64,000 bases of DNA, taken from assembly GCF_027270315.1 (NCBI RefSeq), contig NZ_CP114413.1, forward strand, positions 8,928,001-8,992,000, in the 5' to 3' direction. Both the position numbers and the translations under genes were made by a program. The notes under the pieces were generated by a model. The model saw only the letters and a program-made list of their open reading frames with translations. It made no database searches and was not told the origin of the DNA. The DNA comes from Streptomyces cinnabarinus. Lineage in GTDB: Bacteria; Actinomycetota; Actinomycetes; Streptomycetales; Streptomycetaceae. Positions 7,498-16,439 of the stretch are shown here, one piece after another. The first letter of the stretch is position 1, and each line of letters opens with the position of its first letter.

Positions 7498-8901
7498 TCA
7501 GTCGCAGCAGTCGCAGCAGCACTTGCACGGGTTGCAGCAGCCGCCGCCACCGCAGCAGCCGTCACCCGAATCGCCACCGGAGCCACCGGACCCCCGACCG
7601 CCTCCACCCGAACCGCCCGAACCGCCGGAGTAGCCGCCCGAGTTGCCGCCGCCCGAACCGCCGGACCAGCCGTCGCCTCCGGAACCATCGCCCCTGGAGC
7701 CGTCCCGGCCGGAACCGTCCCGGCGGAAGTTGCCGCTGCCCTCGCCGGACTGCCAGGGCTCGAAGTCATCCGGGCCCTCGTCCTCGTTGCAGGTGCAGCA
7801 GTTGAAGCACAGCCTGCAATCGCGGCACAGCTGGCGCCACTGGCCACACCGCCGGCACTCGTCCTCGGAGGGCCGACCCGACGCCATCGTCGCGCCTTGC
7901 GGGCCCGCGTCCGTCAGGGCCCTGACGCCGCACTCCGTGCCCGTGCCCGTGCCGGTCCCCGGGAGCGTGTCCGCCGTCGTACGGCGTCCCAGCCAGGGCA
8001 GGACACGCGGGCCCCGTGCCTGGGGGCGGTGCTGGTGGTGGCGGTGCCGGGGGTCGAAGACGCGGTCGACGGCACGCTCCAGCTCGCCGCCCAGCAGCGC
8101 CCGTGCCAGCCGCCCGTCGACGAACTCGGCGTCGGACAAGGCGAGTCGGATGCCATGGACCGCGTCGTCGCAGAGCCGACGGACCTCGGTGCGGTCGGCG
8201 CCGGTCGCCGTGACCGGGTTCCACGCGCCGGTCGCCTCGTCCGCGTCCAGGTCCTCCACCGCGTCGAGCAGATGCGCCAGGCGACCGAACAGTCGCCCGG
8301 CCTCCGCGAGCGGCTCGGCGTTGCCCGGGCGGCCGGCGAGCACCGCGGTGTGCGCGAAGGCCGCGGCGGTTGCCGTCTCCGTAGGTTCCGTGACCGCCAG
8401 CAGCGAGTCGCCGAGACTCGTCAGCCGTTCGATCTCCGACTGCCGTTCGACCGCGCCGAGCAGTACGGCCGTGTCGAAGCCGATCCGTTCGCCGCCCGCG
8501 GCACCCGCACGCTCCCAGCCGTCGGCGATCCTGCGCGCCGCCAGCGTCACCGGGCGGCGGCCCAACAGGCCGTCGCCGTCGGCCACATGGTCACGCACCT
8601 TCGCCGCGGCCAGCACCAGCGACACCGTCGCCGCCAGCCGGGCGCCCTCACCCTGCGCCACGTCCGCCGACCGCATCCCGCGCAACGGACACGGACCGGC
8701 GCCTCGCCGCCAGTCGCCGGAGCGCTCGGACTGCGCCTCGGTCAGCACCGAGACGATCAGGCCGTCGTAGTTGGTGGCCACCCGGGCGAACTGCCCGTAC
8801 TCGCCGCGCAGCGCCAGGCACAGCCCGCACAGATGCGCCATCCACTCCGTACGCATGCCCTCGCCCAGACGATGACGACAAGGCCTGATGATTCCGAACA
8901 C
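7498..8901 (-). CDS. DUF5685 family protein with Cys- and Gly-rich tail
   Basis: 467 aa from GTG 8901 (GGGGGAG seven bases upstream). The N-terminal half is the conserved DUF5685 region: FGIIRPCRH, then HLCGLCLALR (about residues 21-30) and GPCPLRGMR, giving conserved cysteines that may bind metal. About residues 310-350 are low-complexity, followed by a second Cys cluster (CRRCGQWRQLCRDCRLC, then FNCCTC). The last 80 residues are Gly/Ser repeats ending in a dense block with GCCGGGGCCNPCKCCCDCC, 13 Cys in about 20 residues. It resembles a metal-binding or cross-linked structural tail. Biological role unknown. Confidence 0.8.
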   Translation of the reverse strand: MFGIIRPCRHRLGEGMRTEWMAHLCGLCLALRGEYGQFARVATNYDGLIVSVLTEAQSERSGDWRRGAGPCPLRGMRSADVAQGEGARLAATVSLVLAAAKVRDHVADGDGLLGRRPVTLAARRIADGWERAGAAGGERIGFDTAVLLGAVERQSEIERLTSLGDSLLAVTEPTETATAAAFAHTAVLAGRPGNAEPLAEAGRLFGRLAHLLDAVEDLDADEATGAWNPVTATGADRTEVRRLCDDAVHGIRLALSDAEFVDGRLARALLGGELERAVDRVFDPRHRHHQHRPQARGPRVLPWLGRRTTADTLPGTGTGTGTECGVRALTDAGPQGATMASGRPSEDECRRCGQWRQLCRDCRLCFNCCTCNEDEGPDDFEPWQSGEGSGNFRRDGSGRDGSRGDGSGGDGWSGGSGGGNSGGYSGGSGGSGGGGRGSGGSGGDSGDGCCGGGGCCNPCKCCCDCCD

Positions 8902-9055
8902 CGAAGTTCTCCCCCGTAGACACAACTGCCATGGCACAGCAGGACGGGCGTCGCCGCACATGCGGCACGACCACGCGGAACGCAGCAACTGGCGGTCACC
9001 CGTCGGGCGACATGTTAGAGCCTGTCCGTACAAGCGTTTGTCCTGCGGTCCAGAT

Positions 9056-10297
9056 CTACCGCAGGGCCGTTCCGAGCCACTCGGCCGCCTCTTGCGGGAC
9101 CTCATGGGTGTCGACTCCCAGGACATGGATCCTCCCGAGTGCGCCCCACGGCCCACTGACCTGGAGAACTCGCCGGGAGTGCCCGCCGGGACACGGGTGG
9201 ACGATCACCGCACGCGGATCGGTGCTCGCGGCGTATCCGGCACCGTAGGTGAGGAGCTGGTGGACGTCGGCGGCTCCGACGCGGTGACGGTCGTAGCGCT
9301 TGTACTTGGCGTCCACCGGCAGCAGCGTGGGGTCGGACGAGTCGTGCCCTGGAAGGCTGAGCAGGACGTCCGGCCGGAAGGTCGAGGTGCTGCCGAGGTC
9401 GCCCTGAATGGTGATGCCCGTCGGGCCGTTGGGGAGGGCGCGCCCTGGCTGCGGGGCGGCGGCCTCGGTGGCCAGGCGTCGGACGACGGCCTCCCAGAGC
9501 CGGGGCATGGCCAGCAGGAGGCCGTCCGCCATGCTGCCCCGGTCGGTGAAGAGGTCGGTGACACCGCCGCCGCGCAGCAGCAGGCGGGCCCAGGTGTGCG
9601 CGGTGCGGTAGCGGGCGTTGAGGCGTGTGTACCGGGTCCGGTCCAGGGCGCGGAGGGCGGCGCCGGGGGTGGGGGCCTGCGGGAACGCGTCGGCGATGGC
9701 GTGGAGGTTGCGGGCCAGGCCGGGATGCGTGGCCAGGGTGCGGGCCATGCGCAGCGCGGTCCCCAGTACACGGTTGTCCCAGATGTCCGCCTCCCGGTCG
9801 AAGGTGCGGACGTGCAACTGATCCAGCCGACCGTAGCGACGGGACACCTGGGCCGCGACGTCCAGACGTCCCCGCAGGACCGGTTCGAGGTTCTGACGGC
9901 GTACGTAGTCGCGGCGCAGCCCTTCCCGGACCAGTTGCTCGCACTGTTCCAGCAGTGCCGAAGCCACGAGGTCGGCGTAGCCTTCCGGGCTGGTGGCCCA
10001 GCGCCGTGCGGTCGCTGGGAGGGGCGCCGGAGCGTCGAGGGCGTAGGCGAGCCAGTTCATCAACTGCTCACCCGGGATGGCGAACTTGGGCTCGATGATC
10101 AGGCGGATCCGGTCGAGGATCAGGACGCCGACGGTGGCGTCGGCCTTGAGCCGCCATCCCGAGGGGGCCGGTTCGAGGCTGAGGCTGCCGCTCCGCCGGA
10201 GGGCTCGGAGCCGCCCCACGTCCCCGGGTGTGAGCTGCTCGGCCCCCAGCAGGGCGGAGCCGTACTCGACGAGCCGGACCTCGGTGCGGTCAGGCAT
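9056..10297 (-). CDS. mcrC: McrC family protein, nuclease subunit of a modification-dependent restriction system
   Basis: 413 aa. McrC-type architecture: an N-terminal region that contacts McrB (about 1-130, with RIRLIIEPKFAIPG), then a PD-(D/E)xK endonuclease core. FRPDVLLSL (about 315) supplies the catalytic Asp and LPVDAKYKRYD (about 340) the D-x-K pair. It overlaps the mcrB gene by 8 bp, so translation is coupled. With McrB it should cleave foreign DNA carrying modified bases. Streptomyces are known for strong restriction of methylated DNA by such type IV systems. The target modification cannot be told from sequence. Confidence 0.88.
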   Translation of the reverse strand: MPDRTEVRLVEYGSALLGAEQLTPGDVGRLRALRRSGSLSLEPAPSGWRLKADATVGVLILDRIRLIIEPKFAIPGEQLMNWLAYALDAPAPLPATARRWATSPEGYADLVASALLEQCEQLVREGLRRDYVRRQNLEPVLRGRLDVAAQVSRRYGRLDQLHVRTFDREADIWDNRVLGTALRMARTLATHPGLARNLHAIADAFPQAPTPGAALRALDRTRYTRLNARYRTAHTWARLLLRGGGVTDLFTDRGSMADGLLLAMPRLWEAVVRRLATEAAAPQPGRALPNGPTGITIQGDLGSTSTFRPDVLLSLPGHDSSDPTLLPVDAKYKRYDRHRVGAADVHQLLTYGAGYAASTDPRAVIVHPCPGGHSRRVLQVSGPWGALGRIHVLGVDTHEVPQEAAEWLGTALR

Positions 10298-12404
10298 CGG
10301 GGCCCGGCGCGCCGCTGGTGAACTCGGTCGCCAGTGCGGCGGCGAGATCCTGCGGCGGCATCAGTGCCGGTCGTCCGGTGTGCTCGTCGACCAGGCCGCC
10401 GAGAATGCGGTGCAGGAGGTCGGCCCGGCCGAGGCAGTAGTCCTCCAGGAGCGGGATCACCTCGTGGTGGAAGGCCGCGGCCAGATCGTCCTCGGTCGCG
10501 ATCGGCGCGCCGTCGCGCAGCAGGTAGGCGTGCCCGATCTGGTGGTCGGCGTCGAGGTGCCGGGCGATACGGGTGTTGAGGGACTCGAAGAACTGCGCCA
10601 GATCCAGGGGGCCGACCGCACCGGACACGGCGTCCGGGTCGGGGCCGACCGGGAGGAAGGCGAAGCGGCGGCGTACGGCGGCGTCCAGGTGGCTGATGCT
10701 GCGGTCCGCCGTGTTCATGGTCCCGACGATCCGCACGTTCGGTGGCACGGAGAAGGTGCGCCTGCTGATGGCCAGGGCGAGGGGCAGGCCGCGCTTGTCG
10801 AGTTCGAGCAGGGTGACCAACTCACCGAAAATGCGGGGCAGATCGCCCCGGTTGATCTCATCGATGATCAGCAGGAAGGTCTCGTCCGGGCGGGCGGAGG
10901 CCTGGGCGCACAGAGCGTGGAACACGCCGTCGGTGAGAGCCAGGGTGAGCCCGGGACCGGTGGCGCTCATGTCCGGCTTGAAGCCCTCCACGAAGTCCTC
11001 GTACCCGTAGGAGGGATGGAAGGTCACCATGCTGACGCGGCCCTCTCGCAGCGCCTCGACCTGGGCTGCGGCCCGCTGGTCCGGCGTGGAGTTGAGCGCG
11101 TCCGTGCGACCGGCGAGGGCGAGGGCGGCACCGAGTGCGAGCCGGGTCTTGCCCGTCCCGGGAGGCCCGTGCAGGATCACCTGGCCCTTGCGGTCCAGCG
11201 CTTCGAGTACGCCCGCGACGTCCTCGGGCAGAGTGACGGGACCATCGGCGTACGACGCCTCGGACCCCGTGTCCGGCTCGGCGGGGCCGGTGGCGAGCCG
11301 GGCGAAGAACGCCGGCTGTACTTTGGCGAAGGTGGACCGCCACCCGGCCTGGGGCCCTGACAGTTTCCGGGCGTGGGACACGTCCCAGGAGACCGGGACG
11401 ACGTGCTGGTATTCGGAGAGGTCGGCGTCGAAGCGGTAACTCCCGCTGACCGTACCGGTGGCCAGCACCTCGTCCATCCCACGGTTGGCCACGATCCGGT
11501 CTCCCGCCTCCAGGTCCCGGAATGCCAGCAGCCGTCGGGCGAGCGTCAGACTGCCGCCGCTACTGCGGGGCCAGCATGCGTCGAGGGCCTGCTTCAGCTC
11601 GATGTCGGTCTGGTACTGGCCGAGATCGCCGATGTCGTCCCAGCCCACACGGATCACTCCCGCGTCACGACACTCGTCCCACAGCCGGCCCCGCTCACCC
11701 GGGGCGATCTTCCAGACGGTGCGCTCCAGCGCGCGAGGGTTGAATTCCGCGTACAGGAAGCGCATGACCTCCTGTCGGCTCCATCCGTCGAACTCCGGGC
11801 GTGAGCGGACAAGTTCGAGCAGCCGACGGTTGGTGTGCCAAGCCGATGCGCCGGACGGGGTGGTCCCGCCCAGCAGCGTGACGAACTTGCGGAGGTGCTC
11901 GGTGGCGTAGATGGGCAGGAAGTGTTCGGGGAAGTAGGTGGCCAGGGACTTGGTCACCAACGTCGGACCGAACCGCAGCACGTCCAGGTCGTCCACGGCC
12001 TCGAAGTCCCCTGCGCCCACCGCCTCGAAGGCCCGCACGAACTGTCCGCGCAACTCCTGCCAGGCTTCCTGCGGTTCCATCCCGCGCAGTGGCGCGGCCA
12101 CCCGCCACTCGCCGGAGTTGTGGCGGTACATGATGTGCTTCGCCGCGCTGCCGCCCTTGATGCTGCCCAGGTTCGGCGTCCCGAACTCCATCAGCCGACA
12201 GTACGTCGGCCCGCCCCCGGACGGCGCGGCCTGCCCCAGGGCGTAGCGCGACAACGGCAGTTCCGCCCACCCGCCCAACGGGAACTGAGCGAGTACCTGC
12301 TTGCGTTCGTCCTCGGCGGCTGTCGCGGTCTCCGGTGCGCCGCTCCGGTCGAATGCCGCCGCTGCCGCCCGCAGGTCCGTCTCGTCCGCCATGAAGGTCA
12401 TCAT
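10290..12404 (-). CDS. mcrB: McrB-type AAA+ GTPase with N-terminal DNA-reader region
   Basis: 704 aa. The AAA+ motor is at about residues 400-650: Walker A GPPGTGKTRLA, Walker B LLIIDEINRGD, and the McrB signature MNTADRSI. The N-terminal 370 residues are not the DUF3578 reader of E. coli McrB. Instead there is a helical region (about 20-210) and a PUA/EVE-like segment (about 230-350, GVIRVGWDDIGDLG and GDRIVANRGMDEVLATGTV), a fold used by readers of modified bases. ATG 12404 is used; ATG 12401 and 12392 are close alternatives. McrB hydrolyses GTP to translocate DNA and activates McrC. Confidence 0.85.
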   Translation of the reverse strand: MMTFMADETDLRAAAAAFDRSGAPETATAAEDERKQVLAQFPLGGWAELPLSRYALGQAAPSGGGPTYCRLMEFGTPNLGSIKGGSAAKHIMYRHNSGEWRVAAPLRGMEPQEAWQELRGQFVRAFEAVGAGDFEAVDDLDVLRFGPTLVTKSLATYFPEHFLPIYATEHLRKFVTLLGGTTPSGASAWHTNRRLLELVRSRPEFDGWSRQEVMRFLYAEFNPRALERTVWKIAPGERGRLWDECRDAGVIRVGWDDIGDLGQYQTDIELKQALDACWPRSSGGSLTLARRLLAFRDLEAGDRIVANRGMDEVLATGTVSGSYRFDADLSEYQHVVPVSWDVSHARKLSGPQAGWRSTFAKVQPAFFARLATGPAEPDTGSEASYADGPVTLPEDVAGVLEALDRKGQVILHGPPGTGKTRLALGAALALAGRTDALNSTPDQRAAAQVEALREGRVSMVTFHPSYGYEDFVEGFKPDMSATGPGLTLALTDGVFHALCAQASARPDETFLLIIDEINRGDLPRIFGELVTLLELDKRGLPLALAISRRTFSVPPNVRIVGTMNTADRSISHLDAAVRRRFAFLPVGPDPDAVSGAVGPLDLAQFFESLNTRIARHLDADHQIGHAYLLRDGAPIATEDDLAAAFHHEVIPLLEDYCLGRADLLHRILGGLVDEHTGRPALMPPQDLAAALATEFTSGAPGPDA

Positions 12405-12473
12405 GCCGGATCTCCGGATTCTGAATGCCGCACTTGGGCGGGGCAGGCGAGCAGCCGGGGGAGCGCTTCGTGT

Positions 12474-12893
12474 CTATCCCGCGGCCGCGGGCGTGGAGTG
12501 GAGCTCGCGTACGAGCTGCGGGGTGAGGAGTTCGCCGGCGCGGTCGGCGAGGACGGCCATCTCGTAGCCGACCAGGCCGACGTCGCAGCCTTCGGCGGCC
12601 AGGACGCCGAGGCAGCTGCCGTCGCGGATGCGGCCGACCATGAGGAAGCCCCCGAGCATTTCGATCATGACGAGCTTCATGCCGTGGAACCCGTGGGCGG
12701 TGGCGGCGTTCTGGGCGAGGCTGGTGATGCCGGAGACGATTGCGGCGAGGTGGTCGGCACGGTCCCGGCCGAGGGTGTCGGAGGCGGCCATGAGGAGCCC
12801 GTCGGAGGAGACGGCGACGGCGTCGGTGACTCCGTCCGCGGTGCGTACGAAGTCGGAGATGAGCCAGCTGAAGCTCTGGACGGCGGTGGTCAT
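12474..12893 (-). CDS. cvnB: Roadblock/LC7 domain protein (conservon CvnB)
   Basis: 139 aa, a single roadblock/LC7 fold: FSWLISDFVRTADGVTDAVAVSSDGLLMA at the N-terminus, LGRDRADHLAAIVSGITSLA, then the strand pair LVMIEMLGGFLMVGRI. In Streptomyces conservons the CvnB protein sits with a sensor kinase (CvnA), a DUF742 protein (CvnC) and a Ras-like GTPase (CvnD) as a membrane-associated switch. Here it overlaps the cvnA stop by 4 bp, but no cvnC or cvnD follows; 69 bases downstream is mcrB. It may pair with CvnC/CvnD encoded elsewhere. Confidence 0.88.
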   Translation of the reverse strand: MTTAVQSFSWLISDFVRTADGVTDAVAVSSDGLLMAASDTLGRDRADHLAAIVSGITSLAQNAATAHGFHGMKLVMIEMLGGFLMVGRIRDGSCLGVLAAEGCDVGLVGYEMAVLADRAGELLTPQLVRELHSTPAAAG

Positions 12894-15019
12894 GATGATG
12901 CTCCTTGAGTCGTGCCGGCTTCCGCGCGGGCGACGCCTGCTCGGAAGCCGTTGAGGAGGGCGGCGACGGCGGGTTTGGCGGGCGGGGGTGGGGCGGGGAT
13001 GTCCGCTGTGGGTGCGAGGAGGCGTCGGGGGAGGGTGAGGAGTGCGGACAGGCCGCCGCCGGTGGTGTCGAAGAGGTGGACCTGGGTGCCCTCACCGAGG
13101 CGATGGGCGAGCCGGCCGACGACGAGGAGGCCGAGAAACCTGGTGGGCGCGGCGAGAAAGGCTTCCTCACCGGAGTCGGAGAGGCGGGCGTTGGCGCGGG
13201 CCCGGTCGGCCTCGGACATGCCGACTCCGTGGTCCACGACAGCGAAGCAGTACATGTCGTCCTCACGGTCGTACCAGCCGTGCACCTCGACCGGTTCGGT
13301 CGGTGGCGAGAAGGTCAGCCCGTTCTCGATGAGTTCGGCGAGGAGGTGGGCGACATCGGCGACGGCGTGCCCGCGCACCTGGACCGGCTCCACGGCGGCG
13401 ATCAGGACCCGCTGGTACTGCTCCACCTCGGCGACAGCGGACTGGACGACCTCCAGCCCATGCGCCGGTGCTGCCGTGGGCCGCGGTGGATTCTGCCCGG
13501 CGAGGACCAACAGGCTTTCGGCGTTGCGCTGCATACGGGTGGCGAGATGGTCGAGTGCGAAGAGGTTGGCGAGGGCGTCCGGGTTGAGTTCCTGCCGTTC
13601 CAGACGGGTGATGAGACTGAGCTGACGACGCACCAGGTTCTGGTTGCGGCGGCCGAGGTTGGCGAGTGACTCGGTGGTGTTGCGGCGCAGGCCGGTCTGT
13701 TGAGCGGCCAGGTGGAGGGCGGTGCGTTCCACCTGCTGGAGGGAGGCCGCGACTTCCGCGATCTCCGCGGCACCGCCCAGCAGTTGCGCGTCGGGTTGGT
13801 CCGGTTCGTCCGCCGGAGGAAGGGGGTGCCCAGGGTCCTGAGGCGAGCGCTGGATACGGGCGACGGTTGCGGGCAGTCGATGTCGCGCGACGTGATGTGC
13901 GGCCTCGGCGAGGGCGCCGAGCGGGCGAGTGAGGGACCGGGAGGCGAAGGCGGCGAGGCCGGCGACGAGGGCGGACAGGAGCATTCCCGCGACGAGACAG
14001 GCGGCAAGTCCCTTCTCGGCATCGTTCCTGAGCTGCTCGGCGCGGTTCCGTACGTCGTCTCCCACGGATTGCTGCACGGCGTGCAGATCGTCGACGAGTA
14101 CGGTCATGGCGTCCCACCAGGTGCCGACGTCGGCAGGCAGCTTGCCGGAACCTTCGGCGGCGCCTTCCGCCCGGTTCTCGTATGCGGCGGCCCGTTCGGC
14201 GCTCGGGGTGCCGAACGCGTCTTTGAGAGCCGCGCGTTGGGGTGAAGTGGCGACCTGCCGGAAGCGGGCGAGGGCGGCCACCCGGGTGGCGCGTACTTCG
14301 GTGAAGGCGAGGTATTCGCCGCTGCGGAAGGAGCCGTGGGCGAACACTCCGTTGAGGTAGCCGCGTTCGAGCGCGACGGACTCCTTGGCGGCGGCCAGTT
14401 CCCGCAACGCTGCCAGTCCGTCCCGCAGTTGGCGGTCGGAGCCCGTCGCCGTCTCGGCCACCGGATCGACGGCGTTGAGTGCCTCGACGGCGTCGGTGTA
14501 GAAGGTGAGGGTCGCGGCTGGGTCAGCGGTCTGCGCGTCGGCGGCGGCGCGGATGTCGGCGAGGTTCCGCAAGCGTCGCTGGATGACCTTCTGCACGGCG
14601 TCTTCTCCGCGCATGTCGCGCAGTGCGGCGTCAACGCGCGTGCGCACGGCGGTAAGCGTGGGCCGGAACTCCTCCTCACCGCCCAACAGGCCGTTGGTGA
14701 GGCCTCGTTCGCGTTGCAGTTGATGTACCAGGGCCTGGACGCGGAGGCTGAGACCCACCTCGGCACGAGTCGTCCGGGCGTCGCCGAGCGCCTCCGCGCG
14801 GCCGTGCACGGCGTATCCGGCCACGGCCAGCAACAGGCAGATCGGGATCGTGACGACCACCGCCACACGGCCCTTGATGCTGCGCCAGCCACGAACCGGC
14901 CGACGGCCGGAAGCCCTTGGGCTGTCGGGGCGGAGCCCAGAGTTGCCCTTGCCCAATAAGCCCATGCCGATGGCGCCTCGTCTGCCGAGCAGCGGTCGCA
15001 CTGACTCCCACACCCTCAT
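12890..15019 (-). CDS. cvnA: Nitrate/nitrite sensor-type histidine kinase-like protein (conservon CvnA)
   Basis: 709 aa. A basic N-terminus, TM1 at about 51-73 (VVVTIPICLLLAVAGYAV), an extracytoplasmic NIT (nitrate/nitrite-sensing) domain of about 230 residues containing LQRERGLTNGLLGGE, TM2 at about 337-358, and HAMP (SLTRPLGALAEAAHHVA). A dimerisation region with FALDHLATRMQRNAESLL follows, then a HATPase_c domain with N-box ELIENGLTFSPP and G1 box DHGVGM. Like other CvnA proteins it has an ATPase domain but an atypical phospho-acceptor region. A shorter start at ATG 14965 is possible. Co-transcribed with cvnB. Confidence 0.87.
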   Translation of the reverse strand: MRVWESVRPLLGRRGAIGMGLLGKGNSGLRPDSPRASGRRPVRGWRSIKGRVAVVVTIPICLLLAVAGYAVHGRAEALGDARTTRAEVGLSLRVQALVHQLQRERGLTNGLLGGEEEFRPTLTAVRTRVDAALRDMRGEDAVQKVIQRRLRNLADIRAAADAQTADPAATLTFYTDAVEALNAVDPVAETATGSDRQLRDGLAALRELAAAKESVALERGYLNGVFAHGSFRSGEYLAFTEVRATRVAALARFRQVATSPQRAALKDAFGTPSAERAAAYENRAEGAAEGSGKLPADVGTWWDAMTVLVDDLHAVQQSVGDDVRNRAEQLRNDAEKGLAACLVAGMLLSALVAGLAAFASRSLTRPLGALAEAAHHVARHRLPATVARIQRSPQDPGHPLPPADEPDQPDAQLLGGAAEIAEVAASLQQVERTALHLAAQQTGLRRNTTESLANLGRRNQNLVRRQLSLITRLERQELNPDALANLFALDHLATRMQRNAESLLVLAGQNPPRPTAAPAHGLEVVQSAVAEVEQYQRVLIAAVEPVQVRGHAVADVAHLLAELIENGLTFSPPTEPVEVHGWYDREDDMYCFAVVDHGVGMSEADRARANARLSDSGEEAFLAAPTRFLGLLVVGRLAHRLGEGTQVHLFDTTGGGLSALLTLPRRLLAPTADIPAPPPPAKPAVAALLNGFRAGVARAEAGTTQGASS

Positions 15020-15167
15020 GCATCACGACGCTAGACCGACCGCGACGCCGGGCGGTTTCTGCCCCGTTAGGCTGCGTGAGAAGTTCCATTGCGCCGCCCT
15101 CACAGCTCCTTCCAGGTGACTGTGACTGCGGGCGGGTTGTGGCGGTCGAGGACGCAGGTTCTGACGG

Positions 15168-15857
15168 CTATTCCGGACCTGGCTGCCCGGTACCGCGAGT
15201 GGTGTTCCCGGGTGATCCGTAGGACTCGTGGAACACGTTGCGTTCCTGGGCCCGACGGCCGGGGTGCCGACGCTCCTCCGCCGGATAGCCGAGGGATATC
15301 AGCAGGGCGATGGCCAGGTCGTCGCGGTCTTCGATGCCGATCACCTTCTTCACCTCGGCCTCGTCCCAGCCGTTCATCGGCGAAGTGGCAAGCCCCATCT
15401 CCGTGGCGGCGAGCAGCACGTAACTGGCCGCGATCATCGCGTCCTTGACCGCGTACTCCCGCAGCAGGCCACGCTCCTCGAGGTCTGTCTGGAAGGCTTG
15501 CGATGCCGCGGAGAACATCGTGACGAACTCGTCGTTCCACGCCCCATTGCGACGGGCCTGCTCGTAGACGTCGCTGTGGTCCTCGCGCCAGGACAGCGGC
15601 TCGGCGACGAAGACCAGCATGAGTGGCGCCTCCTGCGGCTGTGGCTGACCACCGGTGGCCCGGGCGAGCCCCTCACGGCCTTCGTCACTGGTGACGGCGA
15701 CGATGGACCGGTCCTGGAGGTTCCAGCTGGTGGGTGCTTCGATGGCGAGGGCGAGGAGCGCGTCGAGCGCGGCCGCGGGGATCGCATCGGGACGGTAGTG
15801 GCGGACGGTGCGGCGGGTGCGGATGGCTTCGGCGACAGACATGGTGTGAGGCGTCAT
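15168..15857 (-). CDS. Nitroreductase family protein
   Basis: 229 aa from ATG 15857 (ATG 15887 would add 10 residues). FMN-dependent nitroreductase fold: SVAEAIRTRRTVRHYRPD at the N-terminus has the basic residues that contact the FMN phosphate, followed by APTSWNLQDRSIVAV and the late motif LATSPMNGWDEAEVKKVIGI. The family reduces nitro-aromatics, quinones or flavins with NAD(P)H. The last 30 residues look poorly conserved. It diverges from an HxlR regulator across 68 bases carrying two palindromes, the usual layout for redox or quinone-sensing control by HxlR proteins. Confidence 0.88.
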   Translation of the reverse strand: MTPHTMSVAEAIRTRRTVRHYRPDAIPAAALDALLALAIEAPTSWNLQDRSIVAVTSDEGREGLARATGGQPQPQEAPLMLVFVAEPLSWREDHSDVYEQARRNGAWNDEFVTMFSAASQAFQTDLEERGLLREYAVKDAMIAASYVLLAATEMGLATSPMNGWDEAEVKKVIGIEDRDDLAIALLISLGYPAEERRHPGRRAQERNVFHESYGSPGNTTRGTGQPGPE

Positions 15858-15870
15858 GTCACTCACTATG

Positions 15871-15911
15871 GGAGAGTGACTCTCCATGAGGAAGAAGGCA
15901 CTAATTAGTGC
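15871..15911. promoter_or_regulatory. Two palindromes in the nitroreductase/hxlR divergent promoter
   Basis: GGAGAGTGACTCTCC at 15871-15885 (7-bp arms, 1-base centre) and GCACTAATTAGTGC at 15898-15911 (14-bp perfect palindrome) lie 12 bases apart between the divergent start codons. The second is AT-rich for this genome and ends 14 bases before the hxlR ATG. Both are plausible HxlR operators. Confidence 0.65.
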
Positions 15912-15925
15912 GTTACTCTCCCTTC

Positions 15926-16303
15926 ATGGAGACCATTGTGGAGTCCTCCGGGCTGCCGGCCGACGCCTTCTCGGCGAAGTGCCCGACCCGCCAGGTGCTG
16001 GATCACATCGCAGGCAAGTGGACGATCCTCGTCGTGGACGCCCTCCTCGAAGGCACCATGCGCTACACCGACTTGAGCCGACGCATCGAGGGTGTCTCAC
16101 AGAAGATGCTCACCCAGACCCTGCGCAGTCTCGAAGGCGACGGGTTCATCACTCGCACCGTCCACCCCACCATCCCGCCCCGGGTCGACTACGAACTCAC
16201 CGCGCTCGGGCGCAGTCTGGCCGAGCCCATCACGGCGCTGCGCCGGTGGACGGAGGACCACATCAACGAGATCGAACAGGCCCGGAGCCGAGCACGTGAC
16301 TGA
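15926..16303 (+). CDS. HxlR family transcriptional regulator
   Basis: 125 aa from ATG 15926. HxlR winged helix: AKCPTRQVLDHIAGKWTILVV has the conserved Cys and the GKW signature near residues 18-38. GTMRYTDLSRRIEGVSQKML is the DNA-recognition part, and VHPTIPPRVDYELTALG is the wing. The Cys just before the GKW motif is the redox- or quinone-reactive residue in several members (YodB, HypR type). No good ribosome site precedes the ATG, so it may be leaderless. Likely autoregulated and controlling the divergent nitroreductase. Confidence 0.9.
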   Translation: METIVESSGLPADAFSAKCPTRQVLDHIAGKWTILVVDALLEGTMRYTDLSRRIEGVSQKMLTQTLRSLEGDGFITRTVHPTIPPRVDYELTALGRSLAEPITALRRWTEDHINEIEQARSRARD

Positions 16304-16439
16304 CATGATCCGGCGCCGTCAACACGCCAGCTCGGCCGGGTGTCACGGAGCGCGCCTTTTACCGGAATGCAGTTGAGCTCTTTTGCCAGTCCTGCCGACT
16401 GGGTTGAGCGGGCGGTCGGGCAACGGGCAGCATTGCTGG

